The translations under genes and the position numbers were made by a program. The notes below the pieces were generated by a model, which saw only the letters and a list, made by a program, of their open reading frames with translations, had not been told where the DNA came from and did no database searches. Source: an uncultured bacterium (GTDB lineage Bacteria; Spirochaetota; UBA4802; JAGODF01). From it: a stretch of 64,000 nucleotides of DNA. The stretch spans positions 1 through 64,000 of the forward strand of contig CAKZSV010000045.1 of NCBI GenBank assembly GCA_937921485.1, given 5' to 3'. This document shows positions 27,662-36,980 of this stretch, in pieces (the stretch's first letter is position 1; each line of letters begins with the position of its first letter).

Positions 27662-28336
27662 TTACGCCTCTTGAAGAATTACCAGCGCGTCCACCGCTAT
27701 CGGCTTCTCATCGCACACGATGAGAGGATTGATATCAATTTCCGCGATTTCGTTGAATTCCACCCCCAAATTGCCCACTCCTACCAGCGCTTTGACAAGA
27801 AGATCTTTATCTACTGCGGGGCTTCCGCGGAATGGTCCAAGGATTTCCTTCGTGCGTATTTCTTCTATCATTTCATACGCATCATCCATGGTGATTGGAG
27901 CAACCCGGAAGCTCACATCATGCAGCACTTCCGTGAAGATTCCCCCAAGTCCGAACATCACGCAGGGGCCGAACTGCGGATCTCTCGTCAGACCAATGAC
28001 AAATAATCGGTCTCCATCGATCATTTCCTGTACGAGTATGCCGTCCAACTTCATTCCTTTGCTCATCAGTTCGTCGAACGCGATGCCAACTTCATCTTTC
28101 GTATGGAGGCCGACTTTTACCATCCCATGTTCCGTCTTATGCATTAACTCGGGAGAACAGCCCTTGAGTGCCACAGGCATTCCGATATCCATAGCGGCTT
28201 TTACCGCTGCTTCTTTTGTTGTAACAAGCGTTTCCCTTGTGATTGTCACTCCCGCTTTCGCGATCACACGCTTTGAGTCGTATTCCGAAAGGGCTTTCTG
28301 CTTCTTCTTCATCGCTTCGAGAATAATTTCTTTCAT
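27662..28336 (-). CDS. ADP-forming acyl-CoA synthetase, beta (ATP-grasp) subunit
   Basis: 224 residues from the ATG at 28336, which overlaps the stop of the alpha subunit (ATGA) and follows GGGAGG. ATP-grasp fold as in acetate-CoA ligase (ADP-forming) beta subunits: ITRETLVTTKEAAVKAAMDIGMPVALKGCSPELMHKTEHGMVKVGL, GILVQEMIDGDRLFVIGLTRDPQFGPCVMFGLGGIFTEVLHDV and the metal-binding EIDINPLIV. Together with the alpha subunit it makes ATP from ADP, phosphate and an acyl-CoA, ending acetate (or branched acid) fermentation with energy gain. Confidence 0.9.
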   Translation of the reverse strand: MKEIILEAMKKKQKALSEYDSKRVIAKAGVTITRETLVTTKEAAVKAAMDIGMPVALKGCSPELMHKTEHGMVKVGLHTKDEVGIAFDELMSKGMKLDGILVQEMIDGDRLFVIGLTRDPQFGPCVMFGLGGIFTEVLHDVSFRVAPITMDDAYEMIEEIRTKEILGPFRGSPAVDKDLLVKALVGVGNLGVEFNEIAEIDINPLIVCDEKPIAVDALVILQEA

Positions 28337-29808
28337 TGCAACCTCCCGATTTTCTGCAGATATTTCGCGTATCCATACTGCTTTGCCAGGCACCGTACTG
28401 CGTCTTCCGGCGTTTTAAAAATCATTGCGCGGTATTTTCCTTTTTTATCAGATCGATGAATAACGGGTTGATCGGGTGGCGAAACCAGCGCAACAGGATA
28501 AATCGGCTTATTGTACTTTTCCATCAGATCGGCGATGGTATCAAGAAAGGCGGACTGAAGTCCATCCAGACGGCGTTCCATTTCCGCAAGATCCAACTGC
28601 ACATCCTTACCGAGCTTAATCGCAGCATGATACAGCCGCAACACCGTTTTGAAGGAATTGATGACGCCCAAAAATATAATCGCGTCATACGAATCGGAAG
28701 CTGCCATTGCTTCAACCGACTCCCTGAAAAGATGCGGATCAGGCTGCCCCACCAGATCGACCGGATTGCCCTTGCTCCAGAAATCCGGCAGCATTGCATT
28801 GAGCCGCTCCTTCACATCATCCGAAAGCGGGGGAAGCACCAGACCGTGTTCTTCGCACTCGTCGGCGGTAATAACGCCCCATCCGCCTCCGAGAGTCACC
28901 ACGCCGATTCTGTTTCCTTTAGGAAGCGGCATCGTATCGAACGCTGCCGCGAGCGTGAGCATCTCCGACTGCGTATCCACCATGCACACTCCGCACTGCT
29001 CCATGGCCGATTTGAAAATTCGGATGCTGCCGGCAAGCGCCCCGGTATGGCTCATGGCTGCCTTTGAGCCGATGCCTGTTCTACCGCCTTTCAGAAGAAC
29101 CACCGGCTTATTCGGCGTAGTCCTTCTGGCTGCTTCCATAAACGACCTGCCGTTGTCCACGCCTTCCACATACATGATGATGACCGAGGTATCGCTGTCA
29201 GTATTGAAATAATCGAGATAATCCTCGCACATGAGCACCGCTTCGTTACCCGACCCTACGAATTTGCTGAGGCCAATGCTTTGCTGTTCGGCCCAGTACA
29301 TAATTTGATTTCCCACATTGCCGCTTTGCGCCATTAGTGATATACCGCCCGGGGTGAGGCGCACATGCGAAAACATCGCATGGAGATTGATTTTGAAATT
29401 CGCCATTCCCATCGTGTTCGGCCCCACGATGTTCATTCCACGCGCGCTCGCGAAATCGCTTATTTTTTTCTCAAGTTCCTTTCCTGCCTCGTTTGTTTCG
29501 CTGAAACCGGATGAAACAATAACAACATTTTTTACATTGGCTGATGCGCATTGCTCCAGGACCGACGGAACCGAATGGGCGGGCACGGTTATCACCGCCA
29601 TATCCACCGGTTTGCTGATATCAGCGATCGTCTTGCTTACGTTTCTCCCATATATCACCTGGCTCGTGGTGGAAACGGGGTACACTTCTCCGGTGAAGCC
29701 GCCCGCCATGATGTTTGAAATAATGATTGAACCCCATTTGAGAATATTTTCCGACGCTCCGATGACCGCAACCGATTCAGGATAAAAAAGCTTATTCAGG
29801 TCCTTCAT
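28333..29808 (-). CDS. ADP-forming acyl-CoA synthetase, alpha subunit
   Basis: 491 residues. N-terminal CoA-binding Rossmann domain (SVAVIGASENILKWGSII), then two succinyl-CoA synthetase-like domains; the phosphorylated histidine lies in MSHTGALAG near residue 257, and LTLGGGWGVITADECEEHGL is the second ligase domain. The beta subunit overlaps its stop by four bases. The pair is the split-gene form of the NDP-forming synthetase used by archaea and many anaerobic bacteria, so acetate fermentation under anoxic conditions is likely. Confidence 0.9.
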   Translation of the reverse strand: MKDLNKLFYPESVAVIGASENILKWGSIIISNIMAGGFTGEVYPVSTTSQVIYGRNVSKTIADISKPVDMAVITVPAHSVPSVLEQCASANVKNVVIVSSGFSETNEAGKELEKKISDFASARGMNIVGPNTMGMANFKINLHAMFSHVRLTPGGISLMAQSGNVGNQIMYWAEQQSIGLSKFVGSGNEAVLMCEDYLDYFNTDSDTSVIIMYVEGVDNGRSFMEAARRTTPNKPVVLLKGGRTGIGSKAAMSHTGALAGSIRIFKSAMEQCGVCMVDTQSEMLTLAAAFDTMPLPKGNRIGVVTLGGGWGVITADECEEHGLVLPPLSDDVKERLNAMLPDFWSKGNPVDLVGQPDPHLFRESVEAMAASDSYDAIIFLGVINSFKTVLRLYHAAIKLGKDVQLDLAEMERRLDGLQSAFLDTIADLMEKYNKPIYPVALVSPPDQPVIHRSDKKGKYRAMIFKTPEDAVRCLAKQYGYAKYLQKIGRLQ

Positions 29809-30204
29809 ATCATTTGTTCTCGCTCCATAATTGTTATGGGCACAAACTCATCCCCGCTTCAATCGCTGATAATAATTTTCAGCATCTCAATGCCGTATGC
29901 GTTGATGGATATGTCAATCATTTCTTACGTCATATCTGATATAAAACGGTGCACGAATTATATAGGTAAATGTATTCCTATTAAAGAATATATGCCTTGC
30001 GATTCAATCAGAATAAAAAAATTATTGACGCAATCTGAAAAGCCGAAAATATAGTATGAATGGAAATTTTGGCATTTATACAGCTCATTTGGAAAAAATG
30101 ACGCAGTTTATTCTTCTTGTAAATGTATAATTATTTTATATCGTCAATGACTGAAACAATATAAGGGCACCTGTAAAATTGAAACGGAATCCGGCACCGA
30201 CAAT
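29809..30204. other. Divergent intergenic region with repeat scraps
   Basis: 396 bases between the acyl-CoA synthetase genes (minus) and the M23 gene (plus). Short matches to the dispersed repeat ends occur at about 29832 (GTTATGGGCAC) and 30160 (ATATAAGGGCACCTGTAAAA), too short to call full copies. It should hold both promoters. A 72-codon open frame at 29836 has no ribosome site and is not accepted. Confidence 0.45.
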
Positions 30205-31218
30205 ATGGGATTAAATCCTTTTAAAGAATCGAACCTGAGCGACCTCCAGGCCGATATAATCGATTTTCTGCATCGGCACTTTGATGATAAGCGGAAAAGA
30301 TTGCGGCTCTGGTGGGACGACGTGCAGAAGAAGGGGCGTGAACGCATCACCATCATGTTCATTCCTCACTCAGAGAAAAAAATCATCAATTTCCACGTTA
30401 CCAAATTCAGTATTTTTTTCTTTCTCATTGCACTGGTGCTTTCGGTTTCCGTCACATCCATCGCAATAGTGCGACACACTTCAACCGTAAAAGAAGTGTC
30501 AAAGTTGAAGATGTATAAATCCAACTCCCGCATTCAGATACAGAAATACCGCGAAGAAATCAACAGATTGTACGATGTGTTCCAGAAATTTAAGCCGGAG
30601 ATTACCTATCTTTACTCGCTCACACCAGAAAATAATGTCGATTCTCTCTGGGCAAAGGGCGGAAATCCTCAGTCTGCGCCTGCAGCCGAACTTGAAGATC
30701 CGAACTCTCCTCCGATAGAAATCTTGAATACCGAAGAAATCGAAAGAGAGCTTAAAACGAGCAAGGAAGTCCTTAAAAAAATTAAGGCATTTTTGGAAAC
30801 AAGGAAAAAAATTCTCGGCAACACTCCTTCTTCGTGGCCGGTAGAAGGCTACATCATTTCCCGATTCGGCATGCGCTCTTCCCCCCTCAACTTCAGGAAT
30901 GAATTTCACGCGGGAATCGACATTGCCGCATTTCCTGGCGCGGAAATCAGGGCGACTGCCCCCGGCAAGGTCAATGAAGTGCGATGGGATCCGGTGCTGG
31001 GTCTTACTGTTTCAATCAACCACAAATACGGTTTCATGACGCACTATTCCCACTGTCAGCGCGTCACCGTTGAGGTTGGAGATAAAGTCTCGAAGGGCGA
31101 AATTATCGGCTATGTGGGGAAAACCGGCAAATCATCCCGCCATCAATGCTTTTATCAGGTTAAAATTGGTACCGAGTTCGTTGATCCTGTGCCATATCTC
31201 AACAGAATTTCTCAATAG
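30205..31218 (+). CDS. Membrane-anchored M23-family peptidase-like protein
   Basis: 337 residues. One transmembrane helix at about residues 67-90 (IFFFLIALVLSVSVTSIAIV), a periplasmic coiled-coil linker, and a C-terminal LytM/M23 beta domain (from about 215: SWPVEGYIISRFGMRSS). First ligand motif FHAGID and catalytic THYSHC are present, but the last motif, normally HLHFE, reads HQCFY: the third zinc ligand is Cys instead of His. The enzyme could still bind zinc through Cys, or be a non-catalytic regulator of wall hydrolases such as EnvC-like proteins. Start ATG at 30205 has no strong ribosome site. Confidence 0.85.
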   Translation: MGLNPFKESNLSDLQADIIDFLHRHFDDKRKRLRLWWDDVQKKGRERITIMFIPHSEKKIINFHVTKFSIFFFLIALVLSVSVTSIAIVRHTSTVKEVSKLKMYKSNSRIQIQKYREEINRLYDVFQKFKPEITYLYSLTPENNVDSLWAKGGNPQSAPAAELEDPNSPPIEILNTEEIERELKTSKEVLKKIKAFLETRKKILGNTPSSWPVEGYIISRFGMRSSPLNFRNEFHAGIDIAAFPGAEIRATAPGKVNEVRWDPVLGLTVSINHKYGFMTHYSHCQRVTVEVGDKVSKGEIIGYVGKTGKSSRHQCFYQVKIGTEFVDPVPYLNRISQ

Positions 31219-31455
31219 CAAAAAAACCGCAGATATTCCTTTTTAATCATCAGTTATTAAGTACACAAATTCCGCTGCACATGTGAAAAAATTATTTTGA
31301 AAAAATAGCCCTTCTGTATCATTTTTTCAAATATCTGAAAATTTCAAATTACAACTTCATCAATTTTCAATTATTATTTCTTGCAAAATTATCCCGCACA
31401 TGAAAATAATGTTTCGTTGCAAATACATAGAAAACCGATAATACCTTTTTCGATT

Positions 31456-34185
31456 ATGGAATTTGTTACAATAATAAAAGAAAATAAAGCGAAGTTCGAG
31501 CAATTCAACACATTGAAATTTCAACGGTTTCAGGAACTGCTTCCGAACATCAACGTGAAACGTGTCGTCAACGCGATTCCTTTTTTTCTGAGCGTAAACC
31601 ACAAAAAATTACCGGGATTTATTGAGGGCGACGTTCCGTTCGGGATAGCGGGGTTCGAACCCGATGACGATACAAAAAAATTTATCAAAGCGAAATACCC
31701 CGCAGTTAAGGCGGAAATCGATCCGCAAAATCGATTCATTCAGATGCTCGCCGTAATGGGAAGCATCGGCACCGTAGCCTACAATAAAAAATCGGATTTC
31801 GATTACTGGGTCTGCGTGGACAAATCCAGCGTAAGCGCTGAGCAGTTTTCGAATTTCTTGCTGAAAGTCGAAGCCATTCAAAAATGGGCATCCAGAGAGC
31901 TGGATGTGCCCGTTCATCTTTTTGTAAACGATATTGAAAGCATCAAGAACAATATTTTCGCCGAAGACGAAGAAGAGGCCTTCGGCTCAACGGTCGGGGC
32001 AGTACTGAAAGACGAATTTTTCAGAAGCTCGATCATCATTGCAGGGAAAATTCCTTTCTGGTGGGTGATGCCGACATTTGTCAGAGATGACTATAATGAA
32101 TTCTTTTCAAGGCTTCCTCAGGAAATGAAAGAGAACGATTTCGTCGACCTCGGTAACCTTTATGAAATTTCAAAAGAAGATTTTTTAGGATCCGCATTGT
32201 TTCAGATAATCAAATCTCTCGGCAATCCTTTCAAATCAATTATTAAGCTCGGCGTTCTGGAAAAATATCTTTTCGGGGAAGAATCATCCCTCCTCTCTCA
32301 AAAAATAAAAATAAACGTGCTGCGCGGAGCTATCGACGATACGTTGCTCGACTCCTATCTTTTCATGTTTCGCGAGGTGTTCGATTATTACTCAAAAACC
32401 ATATCCGATCCGGCACTGCTTGAGATTCTCAAGCTCAACCTCTACCTGAAAGCCGATCCCCAGATTTCACGCTATGCGGGGGTGAAGGACCAAAAAAACA
32501 TTCCCTACAAAGTAAAAGCGATGCTCGTCTACGTCAAAGAATGGAAGTGGACGATGAAGGAAATCAAAGACTTTGACAACTTCGACAACTGGGACTTCAA
32601 TAAAGTGATGGATTTCTGGGATCGTGTCACAAAGTTCATGCTGATGAGCTATCAAAACATATCTCAGCAACTGCCTCGCCTCAATCTTCAGACGAAAGTT
32701 TCGGAATCCGATTTCATGCTTCTTTCCAGAAAAATTAAAACCCATTTCCGTCGGGAAAAAGATAAAATCGACCAGCTCATCACTTTCAAGGACACACCCG
32801 GCGAATCGATTCTCTACGTCGAACCTGTCGATCAGGGCGTTCAAAATTCAGAGTGGCGGCTTTACAAAAGAGACCGTAGCGAATCAGACGCATTCGTAAC
32901 AACGACCATCAAAACAGACGCAAATCTTCTTAAGCTTTTGGCATGGGCGGCTTTTAATAAAATTTATGATCCCTCCTACACGCGCCTGAACCTTCAATCA
33001 GGCTACACCAGGATAAATCAGAATTCAGTTATTGAACTTTTAAATCAGATATCGGGATTCTTCTCTTCCGAAAAAACAAAGATAAAAAATGAATATTACC
33101 TTTCGGAATCATTCCGTCTTTTAAACATGATAATTATCAATTTTAACGTCGAAAATGCCGACGCTATTAAAACAATTCACCACCTGTATTTTACCAGCTG
33201 GGGAGAATCGTTCATACGAGAATATCATTCCGAAAACGAACTTCCCGCAATAATGAAAGACATTCTCTGCGACGGCTTGCGCCTGAAAAGACCTTTCGAC
33301 GATTATATCTCAATTACAACGCCGGAGTCTTATAAAAAATATTATAAGACAATAATTGCGACATTTAAAGAGGCATACTCGCTCTTAATAGAAAACAATT
33401 CGGATGAATGCGCTCGTTTCATCACCCGCTTCGAAAATCAATATCACATCTTTTCAAGAGAAGGTTCTTCCATTACATGCGAATCCCACAACAACATAAC
33501 AAATCTTTTAGCTTCTCTTTCGCTGAAACCCAAGAATTCAATTTCCTACCGATTTTTCGGCGACGACCTGAAACTCAACACGCTGCAATCGATTTACCAG
33601 AACAAACGCCCCTTTTCGCTCACCGTTGTTTTTGAAGATGCTGCCGACAGAGTTGTATTCTATATCATAAACGAAACCGGAAACTTTTTTTCACTGAACA
33701 AACCCTCTTCGATGAAGGATTTGTATCTTCTCAATATCTACGATTTTTGCAACAAAGTCACTGACTCGGTGAATAGGGCCACAGGAAGGGATGTTGTGTT
33801 GAAAGACAATTTTAAAATTGTTAAACTTAAAACCGACAAATTCGGCGCATCAACATTTACCGAAGTGACAAAACTCATTGAAGCGGAGTTTTTAGGGAAG
33901 TTTGCCGCAGACAACGCGCTTTCCATTGCCGTTCAGTATCAGAAAGACAACCCGCCATCCTATGAATTCCTTCTTCCCGGAAAAAAGAAAATTGCACCTG
34001 TTACTTTTAAAGATATTGCATTCATAGCAAAACAGATACAGGAATTGCAAAAACAGAAAATTGAAGTTCATCCAATTGTGAAGATGATTTCTTTTCAGGG
34101 CAGCGGACGCCATCTGCAATCGAGCAATTATTATTTCTTCGAAAAATTTAAAATCGAATTTATGATTGAAAAGAGCCTGAGATAA
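31456..34185 (+). CDS. cyaA: Class I adenylate cyclase
   Basis: 909 residues from the ATG at 31456. Makes cAMP from ATP. The N-terminal catalytic domain shows MGSIGTVAYNKKSDFDYWVCVD; with this start the residues Ser103, Ser113, Asp114, Asp116 and Trp118 fall at the same numbers that I recall for the catalytic residues of E. coli CyaA. Also present are DVPVHLFVNDIE and SSIIIAGKIPFWWVMP, further class I signatures. The long C-terminal half is divergent. Class I cyclases are best known from gammaproteobacteria; outside them they are patchy. Upstream in-frame alternatives exist (TTG at 31381) but lie in A/T-rich non-coding-looking sequence. Likely monocistronic. Confidence 0.88.
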   Translation: MEFVTIIKENKAKFEQFNTLKFQRFQELLPNINVKRVVNAIPFFLSVNHKKLPGFIEGDVPFGIAGFEPDDDTKKFIKAKYPAVKAEIDPQNRFIQMLAVMGSIGTVAYNKKSDFDYWVCVDKSSVSAEQFSNFLLKVEAIQKWASRELDVPVHLFVNDIESIKNNIFAEDEEEAFGSTVGAVLKDEFFRSSIIIAGKIPFWWVMPTFVRDDYNEFFSRLPQEMKENDFVDLGNLYEISKEDFLGSALFQIIKSLGNPFKSIIKLGVLEKYLFGEESSLLSQKIKINVLRGAIDDTLLDSYLFMFREVFDYYSKTISDPALLEILKLNLYLKADPQISRYAGVKDQKNIPYKVKAMLVYVKEWKWTMKEIKDFDNFDNWDFNKVMDFWDRVTKFMLMSYQNISQQLPRLNLQTKVSESDFMLLSRKIKTHFRREKDKIDQLITFKDTPGESILYVEPVDQGVQNSEWRLYKRDRSESDAFVTTTIKTDANLLKLLAWAAFNKIYDPSYTRLNLQSGYTRINQNSVIELLNQISGFFSSEKTKIKNEYYLSESFRLLNMIIINFNVENADAIKTIHHLYFTSWGESFIREYHSENELPAIMKDILCDGLRLKRPFDDYISITTPESYKKYYKTIIATFKEAYSLLIENNSDECARFITRFENQYHIFSREGSSITCESHNNITNLLASLSLKPKNSISYRFFGDDLKLNTLQSIYQNKRPFSLTVVFEDAADRVVFYIINETGNFFSLNKPSSMKDLYLLNIYDFCNKVTDSVNRATGRDVVLKDNFKIVKLKTDKFGASTFTEVTKLIEAEFLGKFAADNALSIAVQYQKDNPPSYEFLLPGKKKIAPVTFKDIAFIAKQIQELQKQKIEVHPIVKMISFQGSGRHLQSSNYYFFEKFKIEFMIEKSLR

Positions 34186-34229
34186 GAGCTCTTTTTAAAA
34201 TCCTATTGTAGGGTTTCCCCCATGAATAA

Positions 34230-34790
34230 TTAATATTCACCGCCGGGGAAATTGTCTTTAAAGAACCGCACTTTTTTCTTCTCGCTTTCGATATTGTTCT
34301 TACTGATGCTTCCCTTCTCAAGAGCGATATCTAAAAGTTTAATATGCTCATCCCCTGGTTTTATCTCTTCGGGTTTTTCCTGCTTCATGTTGTCCTGGAG
34401 CGCTTTCATCTTCTGATCGATAAGATCCTGCGTGACAAGCGGAACAGCTTCATCGAATGAATCGGTCTTCTCTTTCCTTTTTGTCTTTTTCTCCTTACTC
34501 TTTACCGCTTTTTGTTTTGAGACAATCGGTTCTTTCTTCGGTGTTTCTGCCGGTAGTAAGCCCGGTTCTTCCGATTCCTTATCTTCAAGAAATTCTTTAG
34601 GCGGATTCTCTATTCGGAGCTCCATCAGCTTTATTTTGTCCCCGAGAAGAATGTTTATCTGCTTCTCGATAGACATGTATATCGGCGTAGAAAAGGATTT
34701 ATTCCTTGCAAGGGATTTTTCAAGCTTTCTGAGTTCCCGTATGTCCTCATCTATGCTTTCGATTTTTTTCAACACATGGACTACTTTCAT
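34230..34790 (-). CDS. Hypothetical charged coiled-coil protein
   Basis: 186 residues, ATG at 34790 with GAGAGGT upstream. N-terminal coiled coil (VLKKIESIDEDIRELRKLEKSLARN), a lysine/glutamate-rich disordered middle (KQKAVKSKEKKTKRKEKTD) and a C-terminal helix pair. No signal peptide, no membrane segment, no family recognised. Convergent with the adenylate cyclase gene, downstream of the STAS gene with a 139-base gap on the same strand. Confidence 0.6.
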   Translation of the reverse strand: MKVVHVLKKIESIDEDIRELRKLEKSLARNKSFSTPIYMSIEKQINILLGDKIKLMELRIENPPKEFLEDKESEEPGLLPAETPKKEPIVSKQKAVKSKEKKTKRKEKTDSFDEAVPLVTQDLIDQKMKALQDNMKQEKPEEIKPGDEHIKLLDIALEKGSISKNNIESEKKKVRFFKDNFPGGEY

Positions 34791-34929
34791 GGCGTACCTC
34801 TCTTCGGATGATGACGATAATTCCCTTACCCCTTACAACAACTTTCGAATTAGGGCAAAATCGCTCATTTACAAAAATTTTGCTTATTCATATTCTAAAA
34901 GCCGATAAAGTCAAACCAATTTTCATTTT

Positions 34930-35598
34930 TTAAAAAATTATTGTCTGGTCCTTATCCACTGTAAATTCAGTATGGCATTCCGGACAGAGATAGGTGCCAC
35001 TTTGCTGGACCCTGGTAAATGTTCCGCATTCCGCACATTCAACCACGAGGGGTGTTTCAAATTTTGCACCGCTCATTCTTTCCAGGGTACCTTCAATTTC
35101 CTCCGGATGCAACTGTTCCGCATGCGATGGAGCGGAATGAATGTCTGCGGACGGCCTTTCCTCTTCGAGAACTTTAAACACCTCTATTGGTCGGGTAGTT
35201 GTTCCTGAATCGCTTTCCATCCGCCGCTCTCCGCTTTGCCTGAATTGCATCTGCTTCTCAAGCAGCATTTGTGCTTCTTTTCTGTTCTCAGTAAGTGAAA
35301 TTAGCCGATCCAGACCCAGAATTGTAAATAGCGTTGAGAATTCTTCCGACGCACCGGCAAGCGCCATCATGCCATCGGCCGCAACAATCTTTTTCTGTAA
35401 ATACAGCAAAAGCCCGATTCCGGCTGAACTGCAGTATTCAAGTTCTTCAACATCAATTAAAATAAAAATTTTTCCGTTTTCCAGAAGCTGCACCACAAAC
35501 GATTCGAAATCCCCGGCAGTTTCGCTGTCAAGCTGGCCCTTCAGCACTAAAAGTGAAATTTTCCCGCCGGAAATCTCCTGATGGTCAATAAATATCAT
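34930..35598 (-). CDS. STAS-domain protein with C-terminal zinc ribbon
   Basis: 222 residues. Residues 1-110 form a STAS domain of the anti-sigma-factor-antagonist type; the phosphorylatable serine is in EELEYCSSAGIGLLLYL (Ser57 or Ser58). A charged linker (110-185) leads to a four-cysteine ribbon, CAECGTFTRVQQ...YLCPECHTEF, at the C-terminus. STAS proteins switch partners by serine phosphorylation (SpoIIAA, RsbV). The attached zinc ribbon is unusual and may mediate protein or nucleic-acid contact. It starts 3 bases after the stop of the membrane sensor gene, so both form one operon. Confidence 0.82.
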   Translation of the reverse strand: MIFIDHQEISGGKISLLVLKGQLDSETAGDFESFVVQLLENGKIFILIDVEELEYCSSAGIGLLLYLQKKIVAADGMMALAGASEEFSTLFTILGLDRLISLTENRKEAQMLLEKQMQFRQSGERRMESDSGTTTRPIEVFKVLEEERPSADIHSAPSHAEQLHPEEIEGTLERMSGAKFETPLVVECAECGTFTRVQQSGTYLCPECHTEFTVDKDQTIIF

Positions 35599-35601
35599 TT
35601 T

Positions 35602-36534
35602 TCAACTCCCATGAGTTCGTTTCCGCACCGGTATCGCATCCCGCACTGGCCTGGTCACATCGATACGATACTCATCAATGATTTCCTCATTCTGATTATT
35701 CCACACATCTTTTTGCGGGACCACAAATTCATCAAGCTGCACTGCAATCCACTTTTCCTCTCCTTTATTCGATTCCCATTCACGAATGCCGACGATTCGC
35801 TGCATTTTTCTGTACCGCAATACCACGAAGAATGAAATAATCAAAGCCAATCCAAAAGACGTGGCGCTTAATATTTTTATCAACAGTATAGAATGCTCTG
35901 CAAGGGAATAAATCTCTCTGTAGATTCTCTCCTTGCTGATGAGAAAATTGACCGTACCAAGCGGCGCCTCCTTCCCTTTTTGAGCCGTGTAAACCGCCTT
36001 TGAAATGAGCCACCCCGTGGTGTCGATTCCCTCATAAAAATATTTCTTCAGCAGAAGCCTTTCATATTTTTTAAAAGGAATACTTTTCCCGATGATATTA
36101 TAATCGATTATTTTTGTATCGGAAGCTTTTTCTCGAAGCGGCCCCAGTATGAGATCAGTATTGTAGGCAAATTCATCGCGTGCGATATTTCCCTGAAGTT
36201 CCTTTTCCACTTCTTTGCGCGAATGCGCCACGATTTTTCCGCTTTCAAGAACGAAAAACGCCTCGTCGATCATGTTCTCTTCAATTTTGGTATGAACCAG
36301 AGCTTTCAGCGCAGAATAATCATTGAGCTTGTGGCTCAGCGCCGCCAATCCCGCCAGAGACTCGGCAAGAGGAACAGCGTAGCTTTTTGTCGATACGACG
36401 ATTCCGGCAATTCTTTCTCTGACAGAAAAATAAAAATATCCTGCCGTCACGAGAGTGGAAACGAACATCATAAACAGAAATAACACTATAAGCATGACAA
36501 AAGGGAAGCGTTGTGTATTTGGTTCTTTGCTCAT
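35602..36534 (-). CDS. Two-TM membrane sensor protein without output domain
   Basis: About 310 residues: transmembrane helix at 13-38, an extracytoplasmic domain of about 190 residues (AVPLAESLAGLAALSHKLNDYSALKALVHTKIEENMIDEAFFVLESGKIVAHS, a PAS/Cache-like pattern), second helix (ILLIKILSATSFGLALIISFFVVL), and a short cytoplasmic tail with no kinase, HAMP, GGDEF or phosphatase domain. Likely a ligand sensor that signals through the STAS protein encoded directly downstream. ATG at 36534 used; TTG at 36552 is an alternative with no better ribosome site. Confidence 0.7.
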   Translation of the reverse strand: MSKEPNTQRFPFVMLIVLFLFMMFVSTLVTAGYFYFSVRERIAGIVVSTKSYAVPLAESLAGLAALSHKLNDYSALKALVHTKIEENMIDEAFFVLESGKIVAHSRKEVEKELQGNIARDEFAYNTDLILGPLREKASDTKIIDYNIIGKSIPFKKYERLLLKKYFYEGIDTTGWLISKAVYTAQKGKEAPLGTVNFLISKERIYREIYSLAEHSILLIKILSATSFGLALIISFFVVLRYRKMQRIVGIREWESNKGEEKWIAVQLDEFVVPQKDVWNNQNEEIIDEYRIDVTRPVRDAIPVRKRTHGS

Positions 36535-36752
36535 GTTCCTTGCTGCGCTCAATAAATTATGATGGTTCTATAAAACAACTTGATTCTGCGCACTACAGGT
36601 CGCACATTCACTGCTGCCAATAATATGAAAATATGGAAGCGCAGTTGGTGCAGGGCACCCCCTGAAAACAATTCTTCACATATTATTATCGGTAATCCTC
36701 CCTATCAAAAAGGGTAATTTTTTTAAAAGATTTTCACTCACTATGTTAAATA

Positions 36753-36816
36753 ATAAGGGAACTTCTAAAAACTGTTTTTAATGATGAAAGCGGTTTTTAG
36801 AGGTGTTCATAATAAT
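36753..36816. repeat. Complete copy of the dispersed palindromic repeat
   Basis: 64 bases, inverted relative to the copy at 58737. Reading its complement, it agrees with that copy at nearly every position except a three-base insertion near the left end and a few substitutions. Ends: ATAAGGGAACTTCTAAAAAC and, inverted, TTATGAACACCTCTAAAAAC, i.e. imperfect terminal inverted repeats of about 20 bases, so the whole unit can fold into a hairpin. Located in the gap upstream of the chemotaxis receptor gene (36535-36980), which otherwise is A/T rich and non-coding. Confidence 0.8.
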
Positions 36817-36980
36817 CAATAAAAAATTATCAAAACTACATCATAATGAATAATACAATATCAAATTTATGGCAATATTATTTTTGTGCTTAATTTTTGA
36901 AGCTCCGTTGATTCAATTTTTACTTGAAATATTATGCGCCATCCAATGATGTTTAATTATCACTTTGCAGAGGAATAGCT

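Noticed and set aside
29836..30054. 72-codon frame in the gap before the M23 gene
   Set aside because: Begins inside a fragment of the dispersed repeat end, no ribosome site, no family resemblance.
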